A DNA stretch of 5,934 bases from Candidatus Aminicenantota bacterium (GTDB lineage Bacteria > Acidobacteriota > Aminicenantia > Aminicenantales > Aminicenantaceae). Each line of letters begins with the position of its first letter. Position 1 is the first letter of the stretch. The notes beneath the pieces were generated by a model. The model was given only the letters and a program-made list of their open reading frames with translations, made no database searches and had not been told where the DNA came from. Position numbers and translations under genes: made by a program. Below, piece by piece: positions 1-5,934 of the stretch. The stretch lies in the NCBI GenBank assembly GCA_030614645.1, contig JAUWTR010000124.1:1-5934 (forward strand), written 5' to 3'.

Positions 1-582
1 CCAGGCTAGATCTTGTTTTTCCTGGGCATGTAATTGAAAATTTCCATCATCGATGAATAATGGAATACTGCTATTTGGGGTTAAAACAACAGGGTCGAGT
101 TGAACTCCCTGCCGGTCTACCAGAAATGCTGATTGTTTTTTTATTACAGCAGCCGGGACTCTTTCTTCTATTTTAATTTTTAAGGGTGCCGGGAAGATCC
201 TTCTGATCTGGACTTCCTTGACCCGGCGGTGGCTTTCCAGAGCTTGGCGTAAGCGGTTGATATTGATTAAAAGAATATTTCCCAGGATTTTTCCTTGCAG
301 GAATTGTTGACTGTCCGCCTGGATCTGGGGATTACTGCAGCTGACTACAATCCGGTCGATTGAGAGCTTTTCCCAGGAGATCAGGAAAAGAAAGACCTGT
401 TGAAATGCAACAAACAGTATAGATATAAAAAGGAAACTAAGAATAATATTTTTATACCCCAATTTTATTTTTCCCTTGATCTTTTTTGTTTTCGTTTTTT
501 TATCTTTCCGTCTGAAATGCAGGGATTTGGTATGAAAGTGCTCTGGCTGATATTTAAAAACTGGATTAAGATTAACCACCAT
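1..582 (-). CDS. ftsQ: Cell division protein FtsQ/DivIB, N-terminal part (3' end outside window)
   Basis: The frame is open for 194 codons from the ATG at 582 to the window edge. It has the layout of FtsQ/DivIB, a bitopic inner-membrane divisome protein that links FtsB/FtsL and regulates septal synthesis. A short, very basic cytoplasmic segment (RRKDKKTKTKKIKGK, about 24-38) is followed by one transmembrane helix (about 45-68). Next comes a POTRA-like domain (about 75-145) with the typical ending ESHRRVKEVQIRRIFPAPLK and then IEERVPAAVI. After that begins the beta domain, with the characteristic FLVDRQGVQLDP (about 153-164). The start is favoured because the upstream in-frame region meets a stop at 604-606; GTG at 579 is an alternative. 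Only a weak GGA lies ahead of the ATG, so coupling to murC, 13 nt upstream, is likely. FtsQ proteins diverge strongly, so the call rests on topology, motifs and position after murC. Confidence 0.88.
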   Translation of the reverse strand, partial: MVVNLNPVFKYQPEHFHTKSLHFRRKDKKTKTKKIKGKIKLGYKNIILSFLFISILFVAFQQVFLFLISWEKLSIDRIVVSCSNPQIQADSQQFLQGKILGNILLININRLRQALESHRRVKEVQIRRIFPAPLKIKIEERVPAAVIKKQSAFLVDRQGVQLDPVVLTPNSSIPLFIDDGNFQLHAQEKQDLAW

Positions 583-595
583 AATATATTTCCAT

Positions 596-1978
596 TTATC
601 CTTTCAGTTCCTTTATTATTTTTGGTATTGATTTATAAATGCTTCCAGCGCCGAGGACTAATATCATGTCCTGCGGCAGGGTTAGTTTTGCAACAAGTGC
701 CGGTATTTTCTTTATATCGGGTTCAAAATATACGCACTTATGCCCGATTTGCTGGATTTCCTTAAAAAAAGCTTCTCCGGTTATCCCTTTTATGGGATTT
801 TCGCCTGCTGCATATATGTCTGTAATGATCAGCACATCTGCTTGATTAAAGGAAGTAGCAAAATCTTTCATAAGAGAGGCAAGCCGGGTGTAACGGTGGG
901 GCTGAAAAACTGCCAGGATGCGGCGCACCCAGCCCCTTTTAGCGGCATCCAGAGTAGTAATGATCTCAGTAGGATGATGGGCATAATCTTCGATCACCAT
1001 GATAGTGTCGATTTTTTTCTTCAACTCGAAGCGGCGACCGATTCCGGAGTAGCCTTCAAGGGCTTTTAGAATTGTTGGGACTCCTATATCAAGGTCTATC
1101 CCCACTGCCACGGCCGCCATGGCATTATAAATGCTGTGAACTCCCGGGACATTCAATTTCATTTTGCCTAATTTTTTGCCCTGGTAATATAGGGTGGTAA
1201 TGCTTGAGAATTCGTCGAATTTTTGGTCGCGCGCATAGATGTCTGCTTGAGCGGAAAAGCCGTAGGTGATCACCCGGCGCTCGAGAGAAGGAATCAAACC
1301 CTGCAGGTTCGAGTCATCAATACACAATATGATCGGGCAGTAGAAGGGTACTTTATTGGCAAAGTTGATAAATGTTTTTTTAATTTCCTCAACTGTTTTA
1401 TACTGGTCGAGATGTTCCTCGTCCAGGTTAGTCAGCACGGCCATAAAAGGAGATAAATATAGAAAGGACCGGTCGCTTTCATCCGCTTCTGCGACAATAA
1501 AATCACCCCCACCTAGTTTTGCATGGGCGCCTGGTGCATTTAAACGCCCTCCGACTATTATCGTAGGGTCCAGTTCTCCCAGCTCTAAAACCGCAGCTAT
1601 CATGGAGGTTGTTGATGTTTTACCGTGGGAGCCAGCTACTGCAATACCGTTTTTCATCCGCATCAATTCAGCCAGCATTTCCGCTCTTGGGATAACTGGA
1701 ATTTTTTGATGACGGGCTTCCTGTACTTCAACATTATCTTCCTTTATGGCAGAAGAGACCACTACTACATCCGATCCCTCTATTGATTCAGCCTTATGTC
1801 CAATAGAAATTTTAGCTCCCAGGCCGGATAGCCTTTTTGTGGACTGATTTTTAGTGATGTCCGAGCCGGAGACTTTGTAGCCGAGATTTAGAAGCACTTC
1901 GGCAATGCCGTTCATACCTGTTCCGCCGATTCCGACCATGTGGATGTGTTTGAGCTTGTTGTGACTGCGTTTAACCAT
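596..1978 (-). CDS. murC: UDP-N-acetylmuramate:L-alanine ligase MurC
   Basis: MurC is the cytoplasmic ATP-dependent ligase that adds the first amino acid, L-Ala, to UDP-MurNAc. From the ATG preceded by AGGAGG it is 460 residues, the usual length. The three Mur-ligase domains are visible: the Rossmann UDP-binding part with MVGIGGTGMNG (14-24); the central ATPase with GSHGKTSTT (116-124), AEADESD (163-169) and TNLDEEHLDQY (183-193); and the C-terminal part with SGIGRRFE (311-318), DYAHHPTEI (331-339), FQPHRYTR (358-365) and TDIYAAGENP (386-395). The residues after VPG at 281-285 are HSIYN, where many MurC proteins have HNxxN; the substitution is mild. The EEHLDQY form, rather than DH, is one I associate with Deltaproteobacteria-like and related lineages, but this is a weak taxonomic clue. 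It lies 11 nt after murG and 13 nt before ftsQ, with no murB between. Confidence 0.97.
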   Translation of the reverse strand: MVKRSHNKLKHIHMVGIGGTGMNGIAEVLLNLGYKVSGSDITKNQSTKRLSGLGAKISIGHKAESIEGSDVVVVSSAIKEDNVEVQEARHQKIPVIPRAEMLAELMRMKNGIAVAGSHGKTSTTSMIAAVLELGELDPTIIVGGRLNAPGAHAKLGGGDFIVAEADESDRSFLYLSPFMAVLTNLDEEHLDQYKTVEEIKKTFINFANKVPFYCPIILCIDDSNLQGLIPSLERRVITYGFSAQADIYARDQKFDEFSSITTLYYQGKKLGKMKLNVPGVHSIYNAMAAVAVGIDLDIGVPTILKALEGYSGIGRRFELKKKIDTIMVIEDYAHHPTEIITTLDAAKRGWVRRILAVFQPHRYTRLASLMKDFATSFNQADVLIITDIYAAGENPIKGITGEAFFKEIQQIGHKCVYFEPDIKKIPALVAKLTLPQDMILVLGAGSIYKSIPKIIKELKG

Positions 1979-1984
1979 GTTTTG

Positions 1985-1990
1985 TCCTCC
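1985..1990 (-). promoter_or_regulatory. Shine-Dalgarno site of murC
   Basis: The coding strand reads AGGAGG, then seven bases (ACAAAAC), then the ATG at 1978. This is a perfect, well-spaced site that overlaps the last base of the murG TAG. It decides the murC start against an in-frame ATG 14 codons upstream (2020), which lies inside murG and lacks such a site. Confidence 0.9.
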
Positions 1991-3075
1991 TATGTCTGGT
2001 TTTCCATGAGCTCGAAGCAAAGATCTGAAATCCTCTCTGCTGAATTTTCTATCTTTAGCTGGGATAGATTTTTTTCCATAAGATTTATTTTTTCTTTATT
2101 AAACATAAAACTTCGGATTTTACCTGCAAGTGTGCCGGGTGAAAATTCTTCTTCTAAGATTATTTCAGCTCCTTTGATATTTTCCAGTTCCCGGGCATTA
2201 AGGATTTGATGATTATCAGCAGCAGCAGCAAACGGCACCAGAAGAGAAGCTTTTTGGGCAGCAATAAGTTCTGATAATGTCGTTGCTCCCGCCCGGCAAA
2301 TGATTAGGTCTGATTTCTGGAAGTATTCCGCCATATTATGGAAAAAAGGAGCGATGGTAACATTTTTGAGTCCGCTGGCAGCATAGCTGTTCTTGACCCA
2401 TTCATAATCTTTTTCTCCGGTTTGATGAAATATTACTAGGCTGTTTTTATCTTTCATTAGGTATGAAAGCATATTGATTATGCCTTGATTGAGAAAATGC
2501 GAACCCTGGCTTCCGCCGAAGATGAGGATAGACAGCTTGCTGTTTCTGGGTTTGGCTTTAATGCTATAAAATTCATCTCGGACCGGATTCCCGGTATAGA
2601 TTCCTTTTCCCTTAAATTCCACAAGGGAATTTTCAAAAGCGACTGCTGCTGTTTTTGCCCAGCGGAGAAGAGTTCGGTTGGTGAACCCTGGATGCCGGTT
2701 TTGTTCCATGATCAAGGTGGGGATTTTAATCCATGCTGCCAGCATAACAATTGGCCCTGAGCTGTATCCTCCAGCTCCGATGACTAGATGTGGTTTTATG
2801 CGTTTTAAGATCGAAAAAGATTTTAAAAAGGAAAAGGGAAGGATAAAAAGAGATTTTATCATTTTCAGTCCCATTCCCTTGAGCCCTTCGATCTTAAGGG
2901 GAATAAAGTCTGCTTCATAATACTGCATGAGCTTTTTTTCGAGCTTTCGGCTCCCTCCCACAAATGTTATTTTAATATCGGGATTATTTTCCTTGAGTTT
3001 GCGGCCTAATGCCAGAGCAGGGAAGAGATGGCCTCCTGTTCCTCCGCCGCAAATAATCACTTTCTTTTCTCTCAT
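1990..3075 (-). CDS. murG: UDP-GlcNAc:lipid I N-acetylglucosaminyltransferase MurG
   Basis: MurG is a peripheral membrane GT-B glycosyltransferase on the cytoplasmic face that adds GlcNAc to lipid I, making lipid II. The 361-residue length is normal. The N-terminal glycine loop GGGTGGH (10-16) starts right after the first beta strand, which supports the ATG at 3075; a longer open frame to 3240 only runs into ftsW in another frame. Further marks are GAGGYSSGP (100-108), EQNRHPGFTNR (124-134), GNPVR (162-166), the second glycine loop FGGSQGS (186-192), RAGATTLSEL (261-270) and AADNHQ (285-290), which form the UDP-GlcNAc site. A hydrophobic and basic patch near 64-95 (KGMGLKMIKSLFILPFSF region) fits the membrane-association face. 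Small departures from the usual consensus are QKASLLVPFAAAADNHQ, lacking two of the commonly seen prolines, and GGSQGS for GGSQGA. Its stop, TAG, overlaps the murC ribosome site. Confidence 0.96.
   Translation of the reverse strand: MREKKVIICGGGTGGHLFPALALGRKLKENNPDIKITFVGGSRKLEKKLMQYYEADFIPLKIEGLKGMGLKMIKSLFILPFSFLKSFSILKRIKPHLVIGAGGYSSGPIVMLAAWIKIPTLIMEQNRHPGFTNRTLLRWAKTAAVAFENSLVEFKGKGIYTGNPVRDEFYSIKAKPRNSKLSILIFGGSQGSHFLNQGIINMLSYLMKDKNSLVIFHQTGEKDYEWVKNSYAASGLKNVTIAPFFHNMAEYFQKSDLIICRAGATTLSELIAAQKASLLVPFAAAADNHQILNARELENIKGAEIILEEEFSPGTLAGKIRSFMFNKEKINLMEKNLSQLKIENSAERISDLCFELMENQT
3072..3075 (-). promoter_or_regulatory. ATGA stop-start overlap coupling ftsW to murG
   Basis: On the coding strand the murG ATG (3075-3073) overlaps the ftsW TGA (3074-3072). 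An AAGGAG (3084-3079) lies inside the end of ftsW, only three bases before the ATG, which is tighter than usual. This arrangement is typical of translational coupling by terminating ribosomes. It also shows that UGA acts as a normal stop in this genome: read-through would meet a second UGA five codons later. Confidence 0.8.
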
Positions 3076-4181
3076 TTTCTCCTTAGGCTTGTTTTGCTCT
3101 GTGAGATATGAAGAAGGATCCCTATACTGAAAAGAGTGCAAACGAGTGATGACCTGCCGAAACTGAATAGAGGAAGTGGTAATCCGGTTGCCGGTCCTAG
3201 TCCCAGAACAATGCTGATGTTGAGAAGAGCCTGAGTGCATATAGCCATAGTCAAACCTGCAGCAAGCAATCGAGTAAAAAGGGTGGGAGCATTACGTGCT
3301 ATGACCAGTCCCCTCCAGAGGAATAATCCAAACAGAAACAGGACCCCAACAGCTCCTATAAGCCCAAATTCTTCTCCCACTATAGAATATATGTAATCTG
3401 TGTGGGCATAGGGTAGAAAAAAGAGCTTCTGGGTGCTTTGGCCTGGCCCGACTCCAAAAAGCCCCCCTGAACCGATTGCAAGTTTAGATTGGAATGCTTG
3501 GTATCCCGAACCAAGTGTGTCGCTCGTTGGGGAGAGAAATGCAATAAAGCGGTTCAGGCGGTATGAGGCTTGAAACATGTAGAATATAAACAGGGCAAGA
3601 AAAAAGATCCCTGTATAGAAAAAATAGCTGAACTTAACACCTCCGATAAAAAGCATAGTAGCACAGATCACAAAAATCAGAATTGCGGTTCCATAATCTG
3701 GCTCCTTGATGATAAGCAGAATGAATATCATTAATATAGCTATAGGGACTGCAAGTGAGGAGAGCTCATTAATGTTCTCTTTTTTTCTGGACAGATATTT
3801 GGCAATAAATAGGATCAGGCTTATTTTTGCCAGTTCTGATGGTTGAAACCTCAATCCGAAAAAAAACAGCCAGCGATTTGTATGCCCTATAGCCGGCATG
3901 AACATGCAGGCAGATAAAAGTATAAATGATAGGAAAAGCAACCCATAGATAAAGATGTTGCTCTGGTAAAAAGGGATTTTTGTGACCATTACAAAGATGG
4001 CAAGGGTAAGGCCGATACAAGCTCCAACCATCTGGTGTATGAAAAAATTAAAAGGCCGCTCATATATTTCATTGGAAAGAATTGCTGAAGAACTGAATAC
4101 AATTACCAGACCGAAGGAGATCAGGATAAGAGTTGTGAGTGAAAAAGATTTATCGAAACCTGTTCTTCTGAATATTTCCAT
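3072..4181 (-). CDS. ftsW: Septal peptidoglycan glycosyltransferase FtsW (SEDS family)
   Basis: This is a 369-residue SEDS-family membrane protein of normal FtsW length, with about ten hydrophobic helices (for example near 15-35, 46-67, 75-96, 141-158, 163-203, 269-290, 301-327 and 337-360). FtsW polymerises lipid II into glycan strands at the septum together with its partner class B PBP. Family motifs include NRWLFFFGLRFQPSELAK (102-119), EPDYGTA (160-166), GVGPGQSTQK (243-252) and PYAHTDYIYSIVGEE (257-271). Asp262 in the last of these is the residue corresponding to the catalytic Asp of SEDS enzymes. The C-terminal motif reads NISIVLGLGPATGLPLPLFS then FGRSSL, with Arg343 where relatives have Gly. 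The position in the dcw cluster favours FtsW over RodA or SpoVE. The ATG lies 4 nt after the murD stop, with only a distant AGGA (about 15 nt away), so coupling to murD translation is likely. It ends with UGA, overlapping the murG start. Confidence 0.95.
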   Translation of the reverse strand: MEIFRRTGFDKSFSLTTLILISFGLVIVFSSSAILSNEIYERPFNFFIHQMVGACIGLTLAIFVMVTKIPFYQSNIFIYGLLFLSFILLSACMFMPAIGHTNRWLFFFGLRFQPSELAKISLILFIAKYLSRKKENINELSSLAVPIAILMIFILLIIKEPDYGTAILIFVICATMLFIGGVKFSYFFYTGIFFLALFIFYMFQASYRLNRFIAFLSPTSDTLGSGYQAFQSKLAIGSGGLFGVGPGQSTQKLFFLPYAHTDYIYSIVGEEFGLIGAVGVLFLFGLFLWRGLVIARNAPTLFTRLLAAGLTMAICTQALLNISIVLGLGPATGLPLPLFSFGRSSLVCTLFSIGILLHISQSKTSLRRK

Positions 4182-4185
4182 AGTT

Positions 4186-5550
4186 TTACGCTTTTTTCCT
4201 GTTCAGTTCTTCCTGGAGAGAATTAACCTCCTTTTTAAATGCTTTTCCTCTGTACTCAAAACTTTCAAACATGTCGAAGCTGGTACAGGCCGGAGCCAGA
4301 AGGACAATATCCCCATTTCCTGCTGAGGTAAAGCTAAGTTTCACTGCTTCCTGCATGCTATCTGCAGTCTCCTCGGCAACAATACCGCCGAGATCTTTGT
4401 GGATTTTCTCCCGGGCTTCCCCCATAAGTATTATTTTTTTTACCCGTTTTTTTATGCCCTTTCGTAAAGATACAAAGTCCCCGCCTTTGTCCCTTCCTCC
4501 CAGGATAAGAATGATCTCCCGGTCAAAACTCTGAATTGATTTTAAGGCAGCGTCAATATTGGTGGCTTTGGAGTCATTATAGAAATCAATGCCCTGGACG
4601 TTACGGACTATCTCCATGCGGTGTTCCAGCCCTGTAAACTTTTTAATGCTTTCCTTTATTTTCTTTAAAGCAATCCCAAGTATGTGACCTACCAGTGCAG
4701 ATGCCATAACATTTTCCTGGTTATGTATTCCTAGCAGAGGTATATCAGATGTTTTCATTAGGTTTTCTTCTTTTTTGGTATAAAGCTTTATGTATCCGTT
4801 TTCAAGGTAGCACCCCGGGACTGGGTGGGTTTTACGGCTGAAGCCAAAGATCCGGGAAGGTCCTCTATTTCTAAGTCCCCATACTTTTTTATCATCCCGG
4901 TTGAGAATGGCGGCGCCATCCTTTTTTTGATTAAAGATAAGTTTCTTTTTGGCTGAGAAGTAATTTTCAAAGCCTTTATGCCAGTCAATATGGTCGGGGG
5001 TTATATTTAGAAAAAGAGAAATGTCTCAGGAGAATTTTTTTATGTGTGTCAGCTGAAAACTTGATAATTCAGTTACATAGATATCATCTTTTGTGCTTTT
5101 TTCAACGAAACTGATCAAAGGAGTGCCTATATTTCCGGCTAGAAAGGACTGGAGTCCAGCTTCTTTAAGTATCCTGTAGGTCAGGGTGGTCACTGTTGAT
5201 TTTCCATTGGAACCCGTTATTCCAACAATTTTTCCATTTAAAAATCGGAAGGCCAACTCTACTTCCGAAAAAATCGGGATTTCCTGTTCTTCGGCTTTTT
5301 TTAATTCCGGGATAAAAGGAATTCCCGGGCTTGGTATAATCAGATCGGCTTCCAAAAAGGATTTTGGATTATGCCATCCTGTTTCGAATTCAACTCCTTT
5401 TTTACTCCATTCTGTAATTCCGACTATTTTATCCCGGGATTTTTTCTCGCTGACTTTGACTTCTGCACCCTGTTGGAGAAGAAACCTGCAGACTGCTACA
5501 CCGGTTTTACCGAAGCCTGCGACTAAAACTTTTTTTCCTTTTAGATCCAT
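4186..5550 (-). CDS. murD: UDP-MurNAc-L-alanine:D-glutamate ligase MurD, interrupted by one in-frame UGA
   Basis: MurD is the cytoplasmic ATP-dependent ligase that adds D-Glu to UDP-MurNAc-L-Ala. The reading frame runs 454 positions, a normal MurD length, but codon 175 (bases 5026-5028) is UGA. Before it lie the N-terminal Rossmann motif (VLVAGFGKTG, about 9-18), the P-loop GSNGKST (113-119), GNIGTPL (139-145) and ELSSFQL (161-167). After it, in the same frame, come NITPDHIDWH (182-191), the lysine of SAKKK (about 201) that aligns with the carbamylated Lys, GIHNQEN (274-280), GLEHRME (307-313), NDSKATN (325-331), LGGRDKG (350-356) and APACTSFD (419-426). No other lesion is visible and no frame change is needed. 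A weak GAGA precedes the ATG. murD begins 1 nt after mraY and ends 4 nt before ftsW. The gene is normally essential, so error, recoding or a very recent nonsense change are all more likely than an old pseudogene. Confidence 0.93.
5026..5028 (-). other. In-frame UGA codon within murD (codon 175)
   Basis: Reading the murD frame gives T-H-I-K-K-F-S, then TGA, then D-I-S-L-F-L-N-I-T-P-D-H. In MurD relatives the position after F-x usually holds Pro (an F-x-P before the beta strand leading to the N-x-x-x-D-H motif). The stop falls in the central ATPase domain, between the P-loop and the metal-binding lysine, so termination here should give a 174-residue inactive fragment. The next in-frame ATG is about 90 codons on (4756-4758), inside the same domain region, and I see no convincing ribosome site for it. 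No strong hairpin of the bacterial SECIS type is evident just downstream. Confidence 0.9.
5026..5041 (-). repeat. A7 run followed by TCTC/GAGA inverted repeat spanning the murD UGA
   Basis: On the coding strand, seven A residues (5041 down to 5035) are followed by TTCTCCTGAGAC. The four bases TCTC and GAGA are reverse complements separated by two bases, and the UGA lies in the middle; the GAGA arm extends about two bases past this interval. The same GAGA can also pair with a second TCTC a few bases further on. Short inverted repeats and homopolymers are typical places for replication slippage, quasi-palindrome correction and base-calling error. The repeat is small, so its presence could be chance. 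Confidence 0.5.
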
Positions 5551-5551
5551 T

Positions 5552-5934
5552 TTATCTCAATTTTAGGGTGGTGAGACTGAAAAGAGCAAAAATGATAGCA
5601 GCAATCCAGAATCGCACCACAACCTTCTGTTCTGACCAACCTGATAGTTCAAAATGATGGTGTAAGGGCGCCATCTTAAAAATACGTTTGCCTCCTGAAT
5701 ATTTAAAATACGAAACCTGAAGCAGGACGGATAATGCCTCTATGATAAAAACACCTGCAACCATTAAAAGAAGCAGCTCTTGTTTGATCATAATAGCGAC
5801 TACACCGAGTGTAGCTCCTAGAGAGAGAGCCCCTGTGTCTCCCATAAAGACCTCAGCAGGGTGGCAATTGTACCAGAGAAAACCGAGGCAAGCTCCAAAC
5901 ATCGAACCCAGGAAGATAGTCAATTCTGCGGCGG
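5552..5934 (-). CDS. mraY: Phospho-MurNAc-pentapeptide transferase MraY, C-terminal part (5' end outside window)
   Basis: MraY is the integral membrane enzyme that moves phospho-MurNAc-pentapeptide from UDP onto undecaprenyl phosphate, giving lipid I. The window holds the last 126 codons; the frame is open to the edge, so the start lies beyond it. Visible family marks are [18 protein letters not shown], which includes the conserved Asp-rich active-site loop (FMGDTG), and the MAPLHHHFE motif with its His triplet, followed by GW-E-KVV-RFW. Hydrophobic stretches around these motifs fit the last transmembrane helices, and the protein ends with a short basic tail (TLKLR) and TAA. Its stop is one base before the murD start, so the two are probably translationally coupled. 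All catalytic residues visible in this part are intact. Identification is secure; only the N-terminal portion cannot be judged. Confidence 0.97.
   Translation of the reverse strand, partial: AAELTIFLGSMFGACLGFLWYNCHPAEVFMGDTGALSLGATLGVVAIMIKQELLLLMVAGVFIIEALSVLLQVSYFKYSGGKRIFKMAPLHHHFELSGWSEQKVVVRFWIAAIIFALFSLTTLKLR

Noticed and set aside
400..765. Plus-strand open frames across ftsQ, murC and the other genes
   Set aside because: They lie antisense to well-supported genes, match no family I recognise and lack consistent ribosome sites; they are by-products of the minus-strand coding.
1979..2020. Start of murC at the upstream ATG (2020)
   Set aside because: It overlaps the murG end and has no good ribosome site, whereas the ATG at 1978 has AGGAGG at ideal spacing.
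3076..3240. N-terminal extension of murG to an ATG at 3240
   Set aside because: The extra residues are low-complexity and come from the ftsW coding region in another frame. MurG homologues begin just before the GGGTGGH loop, which fits the ATG at 3075.
4434..4453. Runs of 8 and 7 T (A on the coding strand) in murD as a possible frameshift site
   Set aside because: The MurD frame is intact through both runs (KKRVKKIILMG) with family motifs on either side, so no shift has occurred.
4788..4988. Separate 66-residue minus-strand gene inside murD
   Set aside because: It lies in a different frame from MurD. The MurD frame over the same bases gives clear ligase sequence, so this is a shadow frame.
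4985..5028. Selenocysteine insertion at the murD UGA
   Set aside because: I see no convincing bacterial SECIS-like hairpin in the roughly 40 bases after the UGA, only a 4-bp GAGA/TCTC stem. MurD is not a redox enzyme, and the family position is normally Pro, not Cys.
5026..5041. Programmed -1 frameshift at A_AAA_AAA just before the murD UGA
   Set aside because: The heptamer is in the correct phase, but the -1 frame hits a stop about 17 codons later and does not rejoin MurD, and the plus 1 frame stops even sooner. Frameshifting alone cannot rescue the protein.

Overview
The window is a run of cell-wall synthesis and division genes from a bacterial dcw (division and cell wall) cluster, all read from the minus strand. 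In transcription order, from high to low coordinates, they are: mraY (C-terminal part, cut by the window edge), murD, ftsW, murG, murC and ftsQ (N-terminal part, cut by the other edge). No plus-strand gene is supported. There is no RNA gene, mobile element, CRISPR array or intergenic stretch longer than about 13 bases, and I see no internal promoter or terminator. The window therefore looks like the middle of one long operon.

The genes work as one pathway. MraY makes lipid I at the membrane from UDP-MurNAc-pentapeptide. MurG adds GlcNAc to make lipid II. MurC and MurD make the cytoplasmic precursors by adding L-Ala and then D-Glu to UDP-MurNAc. FtsW polymerises lipid II at the septum, and FtsQ is a bitopic divisome scaffold. 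Junctions are very tight: 1 nt between mraY and murD, 4 nt between murD and ftsW, an ATGA overlap between ftsW and murG, 11 nt between murG and murC, and 13 nt between murC and ftsQ. This suggests translational coupling. murC has the clearest Shine-Dalgarno site (AGGAGG).

The standout observation is that murD is complete in frame from start to stop (454 sense positions) except for one UGA at codon 175, in the central ATPase domain. The sequence on both sides is excellent MurD in the same frame. UGA is also the natural stop of ftsW, and the other genes have no internal UGA, so wholesale reassignment of UGA is unlikely. A sequencing or assembly error, a recent nonsense lesion or local recoding remain possible. 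The UGA sits in a small TCTC/GAGA inverted repeat just after a run of seven A. A local minus 2/plus 2 rearrangement there could explain it. A second oddity is a divergent C-terminal motif in FtsW, with Arg in place of a normally conserved Gly.

The organism is a bacterium with moderate to low GC and Shine-Dalgarno-led genes. The order murG-murC-ftsQ and the MurC/MurG motif styles resemble diderm lineages (Deltaproteobacteria-like or Acidobacteriota-like) at least as much as Firmicutes. This placement is weak and rests on memory of family motifs only. I do not see a novel system here; this is a core housekeeping region with one unusual lesion.
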